Shown here: positions 31,504-40,214 of the stretch, piece by piece
How the letters are laid out: each line of letters opens with the position of its first letter
Position numbering within the stretch: the stretch's first letter is position 1
DNA from: Nitrososphaerota archaeon
GTDB taxonomy: Archaea > Thermoproteota > Nitrososphaeria > Nitrososphaerales > Gagatemarchaeaceae
NCBI GenBank assembly: GCA_029785615.1
Contig: JAFLZH010000003.1
Span: 1-64,000, forward strand
DNA length: 64,000 nt
Direction: 5' to 3'
The notes under the pieces: model-generated
What the model was told of the DNA's origin: nothing
The model's database searches: none
Seen by the model: the letters and a program-made list of their open reading frames with translations, nothing else
Program-made: the position numbers and the translations under genes

Positions 31504-32391
31504 GTGGATACGAAGGACCACCTGAGAGCCTATTGGAGGCTGACTAAGCCGCGCATCTGGGGCCTCCTGGTCTTCACAGGGGCGATAGCGATGCTGGTCG
31601 CCTACAAGGCTACCCCTGGCGCCTCGCTCACGGCCGGCCTCTTCCTTTCGGGGGTGGTCGCCCTGGTCCTCGGGAGCGCCTCCGCGGAGGTTCTGACCAA
31701 CTACCACGACAGGGACATCGACGGGATGATGAAGAGGACCATGAACAGGGAGCTCCCGGCGGGGAAGATCAGGCCACGCAGCGCCCTCGTCTTCGGCCTC
31801 GTGATGGCAGTTCTTTCTGTCCTCGTCCCGTTCTTGCTGATCAACGCGATTTCAGCCGGGTTCATGCTGCTCGGCCTCGTCGACAACATCGTGGTCTACT
31901 CCCTCCTCCTCAAGCGGAGGAGCTGGCTGAGCATAATCCTAGGCGGGATCTCGGGCGGGATGCCTGTCCTCGTCGGCTACACGGCTGTCTCCGGCGCCGT
32001 CACCCCGCTGGCGCTCTACATGTCTGCCCTGGTCATAGTCTGGATCCCCACCCACATCTGGAGCCTCGCCATCTTCAACAGGAACGACTACGAAGCGGCG
32101 AAGGTCCCCATGCTCCCGGTCGTGTTCGGGGACAGGGTGGCGTCCATCTGCATAGCCGGGACCAGCGCCCTGCTCACGGTCTTCTCCGTAGCCATCTTCC
32201 TCTTCACCCCGAGCGTCAGCATCTTCTACACCGCCACGGCCGTCGTCCTCGGCGGCGTGGTCCTGGTCTACAGCGGGAGGTTGGCGCTGAACCAGAGCCG
32301 GAAGACCGCCTGGACCCTCTTCAAGCTGACCAGCCCCTACCTCACGATAATCTTCCTCGTCCTCGGCGTGACCTTCTGGCTGGCCGCGTAG
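31504..32391 (+). CDS. ctaB: Haem o synthase (protohaem IX farnesyltransferase)
   Basis: About 295 residues from GTG 31504 (VDTKDHLRAYWRLTKPRIWG). It adds farnesyl to haem b for haem-copper oxidases. The first prenyl-diphosphate motif is NYHDRDIDGMMKRTMNRELP, typical of CtaB rather than other UbiA enzymes; the second Asp region is IFNRNDYEAAKVPMLPVVFG. Eight or nine membrane helices follow a short N-terminus. TTTTAT at 31475-31480 is 26 nt upstream, so the GTG is leaderless. Implies an aerobic respiratory chain. Confidence 0.92.
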   Translation: MDTKDHLRAYWRLTKPRIWGLLVFTGAIAMLVAYKATPGASLTAGLFLSGVVALVLGSASAEVLTNYHDRDIDGMMKRTMNRELPAGKIRPRSALVFGLVMAVLSVLVPFLLINAISAGFMLLGLVDNIVVYSLLLKRRSWLSIILGGISGGMPVLVGYTAVSGAVTPLALYMSALVIVWIPTHIWSLAIFNRNDYEAAKVPMLPVVFGDRVASICIAGTSALLTVFSVAIFLFTPSVSIFYTATAVVLGGVVLVYSGRLALNQSRKTAWTLFKLTSPYLTIIFLVLGVTFWLAA

Positions 32392-32570
32392 GCCGACCTA
32401 CTCTACTCGGGGCCCGCGCGGCGGGCTGGCTGTCCTTCCGTGCGCGCCCTTCCTGGGCAGACCGCTGCCGCGTCGCCCGGAACGCCGGTTGTTAACGCAG
32501 GGCGCATCATTTGGTTGCGCGCTTTTGAGCACCCTCTTCTAAGGCCCTCCGCCCTATCTGGACAGCACGG

Positions 32571-33290
32571 ATGGAACCCCTAGGCCAGCTGCGCAGGCCG
32601 CTGGAGATCGCACCCCGGGAAAGGCCGTACACGACCATAGCCAGCCTCCCTAAGAACAGCACCTCACTGGCGGTACGGGCGGTGGACGGGGGCGCGGACG
32701 CGATCATGCTCAACATCGAAGGGGATGACAACTCGCACCCCAGCCACTTCGGGAGCTACGACCTGCACGACGTCTACATCAACGACGTCATCTCTACGGT
32801 GTCGGTCCCCTGCGGCATCTTCGTCGGAGGGGCGAGGCTCCTCACTGAAGAGTACTGGGAGCGGATAATGTCAAGCAACTTCAGCTTCGTGGAGATGTAC
32901 GCCCACCAGATGCCCACATTCGTCCTCTCTGACTCGAGGGTGAAGAAGATCAGCGCTGTCTCGACCGGCTACATCCTCGAGCAGGTCAAGCAGCTCTCCG
33001 CGATGGACGGGATCGAGGCAATAGACATGGCCACTGTCCCGCACCAGATGCTGGGGGCCCCGTTCAGCGTCCTCGACTACGCCACGCTGGGGGTGGTCAC
33101 GGGACTCGCCGTCAAGCCGGTGCTTCTCCGGACCCAGAAGAGGCTCGCGCGGACAGACATCGACAGGGTCGTGGCCCTGGGCGTCAGGGGGCTGGTGGTG
33201 GACCCGTGCATCCTCTCAGGGGCGGACGAAGCGTATAAAGACGAAATAGCCAGCCTCGCCCCAAGGGGCGTTCTTGCTGAAGGACAATAG
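32571..33290 (+). CDS. TIM-barrel-like protein of unknown function
   Basis: 239 residues. Alternating strands and helices fit a (beta/alpha)8 barrel: PYTTIASLPK, VDGGADAIMLNIEGDDN, TVSVPCGIFVGGARLL, FSFVEMYAHQM, GIEAIDMATVPHQM, VVTGLAVKPVLLRTQK, then ALGVRGLVVDPCILSG near the C-terminal phosphate site. I do not recognise the family. Its 3' end overlaps the next gene by 17 nt, so it belongs to the sugar-nucleotide operon. Likely ligand: a sugar or amino-sugar phosphate (inference). Confidence 0.6.
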   Translation: MEPLGQLRRPLEIAPRERPYTTIASLPKNSTSLAVRAVDGGADAIMLNIEGDDNSHPSHFGSYDLHDVYINDVISTVSVPCGIFVGGARLLTEEYWERIMSSNFSFVEMYAHQMPTFVLSDSRVKKISAVSTGYILEQVKQLSAMDGIEAIDMATVPHQMLGAPFSVLDYATLGVVTGLAVKPVLLRTQKRLARTDIDRVVALGVRGLVVDPCILSGADEAYKDEIASLAPRGVLAEGQ

Positions 33291-34011
33291 GCTGCAGGCG
33301 GTGGTCCTCGCCGGGGGGCTGGGGACGCGGCTCCGGCCGTACACCTTCTTGCTCCCCAAGCCCATGCTCCCGGTCGGCCCCAAGCCCATCATGGAGCACC
33401 TCCTAGAGTGGCTGAACAAGTGGGGGATAGAGGACGTGGTCGTCTCCACCGGGTACCTGGGGAAGATGCTCCAGGAGTACTTCGGCTCGGGCGCCGACTG
33501 GGGGATGAAGATTGCCTACGCCACCTCCGCACGGCCGCTTGGGACGGCCGGCCAGCTGAAGGCCGCGGAGAGCAAGATCAAGGGGCGTTTCGTCTGCGTC
33601 TACGGCGACCAACTGCTGGACTTCGACCTCGCCAAGGCGCTTGAGTTCCACCAGAAGAAGAAGGCGGCGGCCACCATGGTCCTGATGAAGTACAGCACCG
33701 AGCTGAAGTACGGGTTCATGGAGACTGACAGGGATGGGCGTCTCACGGAGTGGAAGGAGAAGCCGACCATCTCCGGGTACATCAACGTGGGCTGCTACGT
33801 CATGGAAAGGAGCTTCCTCCGCTTCATAAGCCCCGGGAGGGTGTACGAGATGAACGACGCGTTCAACGAGGCCAAGGCCGCGGGGGCGCGCCTCTACGCA
33901 ATCAAGGTCGACGGGACCTTCACGGACATAGGGGACAGGCGGTCCTTCAAGGAAGCCAACAAGCTCTACACCAGGAACCTCGGGGAAGGGGACGACTCCG
34001 GACGAAGTTAG
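33274..34011 (+). CDS. Sugar-phosphate nucleotidyltransferase
   Basis: 245 residues from TTG 33274. The GT-A nucleotidyltransferase core is complete: VVLAGGLGTRLRPYTFLLPK with the Lys of PKPMLPVG, VVSTGYLGKML, FVCVYGDQLLDFDL for metal, and FMETDRDGRLTEWKEKP. It has no C-terminal left-handed helix, so it is nucleotidyltransferase only. It could make GDP-mannose or UDP/dTDP-glucose; the nearby PGI/PMI favours a hexose-phosphate route. Overlaps both neighbours. Confidence 0.85.
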   Translation: MLKDNRLQAVVLAGGLGTRLRPYTFLLPKPMLPVGPKPIMEHLLEWLNKWGIEDVVVSTGYLGKMLQEYFGSGADWGMKIAYATSARPLGTAGQLKAAESKIKGRFVCVYGDQLLDFDLAKALEFHQKKKAAATMVLMKYSTELKYGFMETDRDGRLTEWKEKPTISGYINVGCYVMERSFLRFISPGRVYEMNDAFNEAKAAGARLYAIKVDGTFTDIGDRRSFKEANKLYTRNLGEGDDSGRS

Positions 34012-35279
34012 TAGTCTTCGAAGACGAGCACCTCGGGGGCTTCGGCCCCCTGACCCGCCTGAGGCATGCCAGCCTCCTACGCTGGGGGACCAAGACAGTC
34101 CTCGAGGCCTTGGCCGAAAGCATCCCTGACGCCAAGGACATCGTCCTTTGGGGGAGGCCAGAGCTGGCTGCCGTCTCCAAGGGGGGCGGCCGCGGCCAGT
34201 ACAACGAAAAGGTCCACGGTCAGGCTTTCTTTGTGAACGCGAGGGCAAGGCCCAGCCAGGGGCTCCTCTCCCCCGCCTCCGAAGGCGGCCCTTTCGCCAT
34301 GGTTTCAGGGGGGGAGCTGGTCGCTGCGAAGCTGGACAGCGTCTGGTTCAGGCCGGGGGTCATCGCCAGGAGCGTCGCGGCCAGCATAGCCAGGAAGGCG
34401 AAGCGCGTCGCCCCTCCTCCAGACCCGCTCTTTGCAGGATACTGGGACATGGTGGCGGGCAACGGGCTCGCCATCGCCGAGCAGGCGCGGAGGTTCGAGG
34501 AGGCCCTCCCGCTCCCTAGGGCGGTCGCCACCATGGGCCCGGCGTCCAACCTGATGGTCGCCGAGGGGGCGGAGGTCGAGGTGAACGTGACCCTCGACGG
34601 CAGGCTGGGGCCGATAGTCATAGAGAGCGGCGCATCCGTGGAGAGCTTCAGCAGAGTGATGGGCCCCTGCTACCTCGGGCCGAGGGTAAAGCTCCACTCA
34701 GCCCTGATCGGAGGGGGGACGTCTATCTTCGAGGCTTGCAAGGTCGGGGGGGAGGTGGAGAACTCCATCATGCTGCCGTACAGCAACAAGGCTCACCACG
34801 GGTATGTCGGCGACGCCTACGTCGGGTCATGGGTGAACCTGGGGGCCGGGTGCGACTTCAGCAACCTGAAGAACACCTACGGAGTCGTCCGGCCGCTGGT
34901 CGAGGGGAGGAAGGTGGACACCGGGATGGTGAAGCTCGGCCCCGCCATAGGGGACATGGCCAAGGTATCCATCGGGTCGCTGGTCTACGCCGGTAGGTGG
35001 GTGGGGACCGGGTCCTACGTGTCCGGGCTGATACAGGAAGATGTCCCGAGCTTCACCTACTACGACGGCGGCGCCGGGAGGAAGGTGGAGCTGGAGCTCG
35101 AGGCCGTCCTGGAGACCCAGAAGCGGATGATGGAGCGGCGCGGGCTGAGCCTGGGGAGGAGCGAGGAGGCGCTGGTACGCAGGGCCTTCGCGTCCACGTC
35201 CGCCGAGCGCAGGAGCGCCGGCGCGCGCAAGGGGAAGATAGCTGGGCAGGGCCTCGTTCCTGAGACGGCGAAACATTAA
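34008..35279 (+). CDS. GlmU-like bifunctional sugar nucleotidyl/acyltransferase
   Basis: About 423 residues. The N-terminal half begins VVFEDEHLGGFGPLTRLRHA, like the nucleotidyltransferase domain of the alternative GlmU family; the C-terminal half has left-handed beta-helix repeats (VIESGASVESFSRVMGPCYL, VGGEVENSIMLPYSNKAHHG). No ATG, GTG or TTG lies in frame near the N-terminus; TTA and GTA codons at 34008-34013 occupy the expected start, overlapping the upstream stop. A rare start codon or a sequence error is possible. Probably makes UDP-GlcNAc or a similar activated amino sugar. Confidence 0.75.
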   Translation, partial: LVVFEDEHLGGFGPLTRLRHASLLRWGTKTVLEALAESIPDAKDIVLWGRPELAAVSKGGGRGQYNEKVHGQAFFVNARARPSQGLLSPASEGGPFAMVSGGELVAAKLDSVWFRPGVIARSVAASIARKAKRVAPPPDPLFAGYWDMVAGNGLAIAEQARRFEEALPLPRAVATMGPASNLMVAEGAEVEVNVTLDGRLGPIVIESGASVESFSRVMGPCYLGPRVKLHSALIGGGTSIFEACKVGGEVENSIMLPYSNKAHHGYVGDAYVGSWVNLGAGCDFSNLKNTYGVVRPLVEGRKVDTGMVKLGPAIGDMAKVSIGSLVYAGRWVGTGSYVSGLIQEDVPSFTYYDGGAGRKVELELEAVLETQKRMMERRGLSLGRSEEALVRRAFASTSAERRSAGARKGKIAGQGLVPETAKH

Positions 35280-35300
35280 TCATCGAAGCGGGAGGGCGGC

Positions 35301-36344
35301 GTGGGAAAGATGAGGGACCAGTTAGGCAAGCCGCTGATCTCCCGTGTGGACAGGTCTGACGTGTATTCTTCCTACGCCGAGTGGCCCGAGCTGGCGGCAA
35401 AAGGCTACTCGTCCGTCGCCTACAGGCCGATGCGGGAGCATCGGAGGCTGGCGATCCTCGGCATGGGCGGGTCGGCCTCCGCGGGGGACGTGATATCGGG
35501 GTGGCTCGCCGCCAGGGGGGGCCCGGAGACCGTCGTCTACAAGGGCTCCCTGCCTGAGATGGACATGAAGGACACCCTGGCCATAGCATGCAGCGCGTCC
35601 GGAGGGACTCTGGAGACCATACAGATGACGGCGAAAGCACTGGCCAACGGCGCTGAGGTGGTCGGCGTCTCGAGCGGCGGGAAGCTGAGGGACGAGGTCG
35701 AGCGGGCAGGGATGGCGTTCATGCGGGTCCCCGAGGCCAAGGCCCCCCGCTACATGCTCCCCTACATGCTCTTCGCCTGCGTCGGCGTGGTCGACGCTGC
35801 ATTCGGGCTGTCGTCCGATGGGGAGGCGAAGGAAGCCATCGCAGCGCTCAGGCGGGTCTGGGCGACCGCCAAGGCGGAGGTGCCCGCCCCGGAGAACTCA
35901 CAGAAAGCGTTCGCCCTCAGGCTCTGGAAGCACGTCCCCAAAGTCTACGGGACGAGGGTGACCCGCGGGGTCGGGGTGAGATTCTGCAACGCCGTGAACG
36001 AGAACGCCAAGGCCAACGCCTTCTTCGAAGAGGCCCCGGAGGCGATGCACAACGACGTCGAGACCTGGGAGGTCCCTCACAGCTCCTTCATCCCGGTGAT
36101 ACTGAAGTGCTCGGCGGACGATCGGGTGCTGGCGGCCAGGCTCGGCTGGTTCGCGTCGGCCCTGCGAAGGAAGGGGGCCGTTGCGCTGACGGTCGAGGGG
36201 GAGAGCGGCCCCCTGCTCGCGGAGCTGGCGTCCATGGCCTACCGGCTGGACATGGTCTCCTACTACATGGCCATGGCGAAGGGGGTCGACCCGCTCCCGA
36301 CGAAGATCCTGACCTCGCTCAGGCACAGGCTGGGCTCCAGCTAG
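35301..36344 (+). CDS. Bifunctional phosphoglucose/phosphomannose isomerase
   Basis: 347 residues from GTG. The N-terminal SIS domain has LAILGMGGSASAGDVISGWL and IACSASGGTLETIQMTAKAL; the second has YGTRVTRGVGVRFCNAVNEN with FFEEAPEAMHNDVETW, where the catalytic Glu/His pair sits. It interconverts fructose-6-P with glucose-6-P and mannose-6-P. Twenty-two nt after the GlmU-like gene, it gives the hexose phosphates that the cluster activates. Confidence 0.92.
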   Translation: MGKMRDQLGKPLISRVDRSDVYSSYAEWPELAAKGYSSVAYRPMREHRRLAILGMGGSASAGDVISGWLAARGGPETVVYKGSLPEMDMKDTLAIACSASGGTLETIQMTAKALANGAEVVGVSSGGKLRDEVERAGMAFMRVPEAKAPRYMLPYMLFACVGVVDAAFGLSSDGEAKEAIAALRRVWATAKAEVPAPENSQKAFALRLWKHVPKVYGTRVTRGVGVRFCNAVNENAKANAFFEEAPEAMHNDVETWEVPHSSFIPVILKCSADDRVLAARLGWFASALRRKGAVALTVEGESGPLLAELASMAYRLDMVSYYMAMAKGVDPLPTKILTSLRHRLGSS

Positions 36345-36350
36345 GCTGCC

Positions 36351-37385
36351 CTACTTTATCCCGACGAGCTGGGCGAGCTCCTTCCGCGAGCTCGCACCCA
36401 GGACCTGGGCCGCCGCCTCAGGAGAGACGTCGTTGACGTAGATCCCTCCCCCGAGCTCGAGGCCTGTCCAGCGCTCCTTGCTGGGGAGTATCTCGATGTG
36501 CCAGTGTATCTGCTTCGTGGTCTTCTTCTCGGACGAGCTGTGGAACACCATGGTGAAGCTCCGCGAGTCGAGAGCCTTGGCCAGACCGCCGAGGGTAGAC
36601 CTGAGCATGAGCGCCAGGTCCATCATCTCCTTCTGCGACAGCTTCAGGATGCTAGTCATGTGCCGCTTGGGGTAGACCCAGAACTCGAAGGGGTGGGTGG
36701 AGACCCAGGGGGTGAACGCGAGGAAGAAGTCGGTGGCGAGTATCTGCCTTGGGCCGCCGGTCTCGGCGGCCACGACCTGGCACATGGGGCAGACCCCCAG
36801 GTCATTGAGCGACGTCTGGACCGTCTCGGCTTCGACCTCCACCGAGGGGGGGACCCGGGGCGTCGTCACCATCTGGATGCTCGGGTGTACGGCGGTGGGG
36901 GTCCCTTCCTTCTCGCTGTTGACGTAGACGAGCACGTAGCTGACCCCCTTCTGCGAGTAGAGCCAGCGGACCTTGTCCTGGAGCGAGGCGAGTATGTTGG
37001 TCCACTGCTCCGTGTCAATCTTCGAGAACGGCTGGTCGTGCCTCGGGGTCGCCACCAGCACGTAGTGGTGCCCCGTCGCCGGCTCGCTGTAGTGGGGGGC
37101 CTCGCCGTAGGAGGGAGGGGCCACCGGCGTCACCACGGGGGCCTTCGCCGGGAATATCCTGACCGACCAGTTCTTCACCACGTCCCCCTCGGAGTCCGTC
37201 TGCTTCAGCAGGGTGTCCCCACGCTTCACCAGCACCAGGTCAGCTGGGGGGGTCATCTCCTCGTTGCCCGCGCAGTAGTTGCACTTCTCTACCCTCTGGG
37301 GTATGACCTGGCCGGGCCGCAGCCCCCTGTCGGGGAGGATGATAGAGAGCTTCTCCGTGAAGTAGTCCTTGCGAATCTCTACCAT
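36351..37385 (-). CDS. galT: Galactose-1-phosphate uridylyltransferase family protein
   Basis: About 344 residues from ATG 37385. Zinc-type Cys pairs are present (CNYCAGNEEM near residue 32 and CPMCQVV near 197), and the catalytic HxH is KQIHWHIEILPS near 300, with FWVYPKRHMTSI before it. Archaeal homologues transfer UMP or release nucleotide from hexose-1-P. A TATA-like TAATAC near 37409-37415 lies ~27 nt upstream. Convergent with the PGI/PMI gene. Exact substrate not certain. Confidence 0.87.
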   Translation of the reverse strand: MVEIRKDYFTEKLSIILPDRGLRPGQVIPQRVEKCNYCAGNEEMTPPADLVLVKRGDTLLKQTDSEGDVVKNWSVRIFPAKAPVVTPVAPPSYGEAPHYSEPATGHHYVLVATPRHDQPFSKIDTEQWTNILASLQDKVRWLYSQKGVSYVLVYVNSEKEGTPTAVHPSIQMVTTPRVPPSVEVEAETVQTSLNDLGVCPMCQVVAAETGGPRQILATDFFLAFTPWVSTHPFEFWVYPKRHMTSILKLSQKEMMDLALMLRSTLGGLAKALDSRSFTMVFHSSSEKKTTKQIHWHIEILPSKERWTGLELGGGIYVNDVSPEAAAQVLGASSRKELAQLVGIK

Positions 37386-37471
37386 GGCCGCTCCGCGCGG
37401 GAGGGGCGGTATTAGCGTTTGGGTGACCTGCCGCGAAAGGATGAAATGCACCCCCGGCAGCCGTTGGAGCC

Positions 37472-38725
37472 TTGAAGTTCGGCTACGTGTTGCTCGACGG
37501 GTGCGGGGACAGGCCCGTCCCGGCGCTCAACTACACCACCCCACTGGAGGCCGCCTACACCCCGAACCTCGACAGGATAGCGGCGAAGTCGAGGCTCGGG
37601 ACGGTCACCACCGTCGGGAAGGGGATCGCTCCGGAGTCAGACATCGCTGTGTTCAACATGCTGGGCTACTCCTTCCGCAAGGGCTACCCGGGGAGGGGGG
37701 TGGTCGAGGCCGTTGGCGCGGGGCTCGAGGTGCGCGACGGCGACCTGGCGTTCAGGGCGAACTTCGCGTCGGCCAGGGGGAGGAGGATCGTCGACCGCAG
37801 GGCCGGGAGGGACCTCGCCCAGGAGGAAGGGGAGCTCCTGGCCGAAGAGGTCGGGAAAATCTCCCTGAAAGGCGCGAGCGTCAGCTTCAGGACGACCGTC
37901 TCCTACAGGGGCGTCTTGGTCATCAGGGCCCGGCGTCCGCTCTCCGCGTCCGTCTCCAACACCGACCCCGCCTACGTGCGCGTCGGAGGGTTCGGAGCGG
38001 CGAAGGCGGTCACCGGGGAGGACGAGGTGATGAGGTGCGTCCCGGAGGTCAAGACCGCTGGCGCGACCCTGGCCGCCGAGCTGGTCAACGAGTTCACCGC
38101 GAAGGCGCAGAAGGTGCTGGAGAAGAGCGAGGTCAACAAAGAGCGGACGGCTGCGGGGAAGCTCCCGGCCAACTGCGTCCTCCTGCGCGACGCCGGGGAC
38201 CACCTTCCTGACCTCCCCTCCTTCGAGGAGAGGCACGGCCTGAAGGGGACCGCCCTGGTCGAGTTCCCAGCCGAAATCGGGATAGCGAAGCTCCTTGGGA
38301 TGAAGATGGTCCCGATCGCAGACAGGCACGACATCAAGGAGAAGGCGACCAAGTTCTTGTCGGAGGTCAGGGAAGGGACTGTCGTGTACGTGCACATCAA
38401 GGGGCCGGACGAGTTCGGCCATGACGGCGACGCCCGGGGGAAGAAGCGGAGCATCGAGACCATCGACAGGGACTTCTTCTCCGCCGTCAAAGGGGCCGCG
38501 GAAGGCTTCACGCTCGGCGTGTCCTGCGACCATGCGACCCCCTGCGCCATCAAGATGCACTCTGACGACCCCGTCCCACTGCTGGTCACCGGCCCGAAGG
38601 GGGACGGGAGGAGGTTCACCGAGGCCAACGCCAAGCTAGGCTCGCTCGGGCGCCGGGCCGGAAAAGACGTCCTGGACCTGGTCACGGAAGCGCCGGTCAG
38701 ACGGAGTGGCGCTTCAGGCCCCTGA
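37472..38725 (+). CDS. apgM: 2,3-bisphosphoglycerate-independent phosphoglycerate mutase, archaeal type
   Basis: 417 residues from TTG. Metal-binding and catalytic parts: YVLLDGCGDRPV (first Asp), KGIAPESDIAVFNMLGYSFR with the nucleophilic Ser, VYVHIKGPDEFGHDGD and LGVSCDHATPCAIKMHSDDP. It interconverts 3- and 2-phosphoglycerate in glycolysis/gluconeogenesis. Length is normal for ApgM and shorter than bacterial GpmI. The last 29 nt overlap the convergent uridine phosphorylase. Confidence 0.93.
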   Translation: MKFGYVLLDGCGDRPVPALNYTTPLEAAYTPNLDRIAAKSRLGTVTTVGKGIAPESDIAVFNMLGYSFRKGYPGRGVVEAVGAGLEVRDGDLAFRANFASARGRRIVDRRAGRDLAQEEGELLAEEVGKISLKGASVSFRTTVSYRGVLVIRARRPLSASVSNTDPAYVRVGGFGAAKAVTGEDEVMRCVPEVKTAGATLAAELVNEFTAKAQKVLEKSEVNKERTAAGKLPANCVLLRDAGDHLPDLPSFEERHGLKGTALVEFPAEIGIAKLLGMKMVPIADRHDIKEKATKFLSEVREGTVVYVHIKGPDEFGHDGDARGKKRSIETIDRDFFSAVKGAAEGFTLGVSCDHATPCAIKMHSDDPVPLLVTGPKGDGRRFTEANAKLGSLGRRAGKDVLDLVTEAPVRRSGASGP

Positions 38726-39467
38726 CGGCCTCGACCGCCACGTCGATGGCGTCGTCCACCCCCGCATGAATCACGAACTCGTTGGTGACCCTGTTGCCAA
38801 CCACCGCGAGGACCGCTCCCGTCTTGAGCCCGAACAGCCTCCCCAGGGTGAATATCGTCGATGCCTCCATCTCGAAGCAGAGGACCTTGGCTGCGGCGAG
38901 GTCGTCGACCAGATGAGCGCTCTCTCTGGCCGTGTACCCTCCGAAGGACGGCCGCCCCTGGCCGGTGTAGAATGAGTCGGTCGAGGCGGTGATGCCCACG
39001 GCCGCCTTCTTCCGGAGTGAGGCAGCGGCCTCGGCCAGGGCGACTGTCACCTCAGGGGTCGCCGCCGCCGGGTAGCCTGGGGCGACATACTGGGAAGTGG
39101 TCCCGTCCATGCGGACTGCCGCGTCGGCGACCACCAGCGAGCCCACCCCCACCGCGCGCTGGATGGAGCCGCAGGTCCCCACCCTGATCATGACTTCGAC
39201 CCCGAGCCCGGCCAGCTCTTCCACAGCGATGGCGGTCGACGGCCCTCCGATGCCGGTGCTCATGACGACCACGCTCTCGTCTCCTGCCTTCCCGCCGTAG
39301 GCGACGAACTCCCTGTTGGAGCCCAGGGGCTTCGCTCCCTGGAGCCTCTCGGCGACGAGCGGGACCCTCCCAGGGTCCCCCGGAAGGAGGGCGACGCGCC
39401 CGACGTCATGCTTTGCCAGCCTGATGTGGTATGGCCGTCCTGCTTCATCCTTTGGTTCCTGCGCCAC
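38697..39467 (-). CDS. udp: Uridine phosphorylase family nucleoside phosphorylase
   Basis: 256 residues. LLPGDPGRVPLVAERLQ carries the phosphate-binding loop, YGGKAGDESVVVMSTGIGGPS and MIRVGTCGSIQRAVGVGSL follow, and CFEMEASTIFTLGRLFGLKT gives the ribose-binding EMEAS. It splits uridine into uracil and ribose-1-P, feeding the uracil phosphoribosyltransferase encoded near 47.5 kb. AAATTTTTC near 39498-39506 is a likely TATA. Confidence 0.9.
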   Translation of the reverse strand: MAQEPKDEAGRPYHIRLAKHDVGRVALLPGDPGRVPLVAERLQGAKPLGSNREFVAYGGKAGDESVVVMSTGIGGPSTAIAVEELAGLGVEVMIRVGTCGSIQRAVGVGSLVVADAAVRMDGTTSQYVAPGYPAAATPEVTVALAEAAASLRKKAAVGITASTDSFYTGQGRPSFGGYTARESAHLVDDLAAAKVLCFEMEASTIFTLGRLFGLKTGAVLAVVGNRVTNEFVIHAGVDDAIDVAVEAVRGLKRHSV

Positions 39468-39524
39468 CTTACTCCACCCCCCCGCTGCGCCCTTGCTCCA
39501 AATTTTTCACTGGCTCCTGTCCCT

Positions 39525-40091
39525 CTAACTCGGCGGCGAGTAGCAGCTTCGACACCTGGGCTCGTACATCTCTTTCCCGCCGACCGCTATCAGCGGGGAG
39601 TCCTTGGGGGCGGGCTTGCCTGCGGTCAGGCGCTGTGTCCTTGTCGCCTCCCGGCCGCACACCACGCAGACCGCGCTGAGGTATCTGACCGTGTCTGCCC
39701 TGGCCGCGAGCTCCATTGTGGTCGGGAACGGCTCGGCCTTGAAGTTGAGGTTCAGGCCGCAGGCAATCACCCTCCTCGCGGCGGCTAGGCTGTCGAGGAG
39801 CCCTATGATGGAGTGGGGGAAGAAGTTCACTTCGTCCACTCCTATGGCGTCAAGGTCGCTCGACTCCGCGACCTCCTCGATCCTCCTGACGCCCTCGTCA
39901 GTCGACGCCACGGAGTAGGCGTCGTAGCGGAGCCCGTTGTGGGTCACGACCTCCTTCTCGCTGTACCTCCGGTCGAAGTCGACCTTGAATATCGCCCCCT
40001 TCTTCTTCGCATAGACCTCCCGCTCGACCAGCCTGATCAACTCCGAGGTCTTCCCCGAGAACATGGGGCCGATTATCACTTCGAGTGTCAC
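39525..40091 (-). CDS. tdk: Thymidine kinase
   Basis: 188 residues. Walker A is GPMFSGKTSELIRLV; the Walker B-like segment is LDAIGVDEVNFFPHSI; AARRVIACGLNLNFKAEPFP is the typical lasso preface; and the zinc-binding CVVCGREATRTQRL plus CRSCY close the domain. It phosphorylates thymidine for dTTP salvage. GATAAATC (minus strand, 40116-40123) is ~28 nt upstream. Confidence 0.94.
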   Translation of the reverse strand: MTLEVIIGPMFSGKTSELIRLVEREVYAKKKGAIFKVDFDRRYSEKEVVTHNGLRYDAYSVASTDEGVRRIEEVAESSDLDAIGVDEVNFFPHSIIGLLDSLAAARRVIACGLNLNFKAEPFPTTMELAARADTVRYLSAVCVVCGREATRTQRLTAGKPAPKDSPLIAVGGKEMYEPRCRSCYSPPS

Positions 40092-40214
40092 TCTTCCGGC
40101 GACCGCCCCGACGCCGATTTATCGTTTCCCTCGGCTCGTTCGGGGGGCGTGCAGGGAGGCGCGTGCGTGCTTCGGTGCGGCTCCGCTCTGGCTGGAATAA
40201 CAGTCGCTTCTGCG

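Noticed and set aside
35537..36326. Long antisense frames over the PGI/PMI gene
   Set aside because: High GC keeps antisense frames open; codon bias and motifs support only the plus strand.
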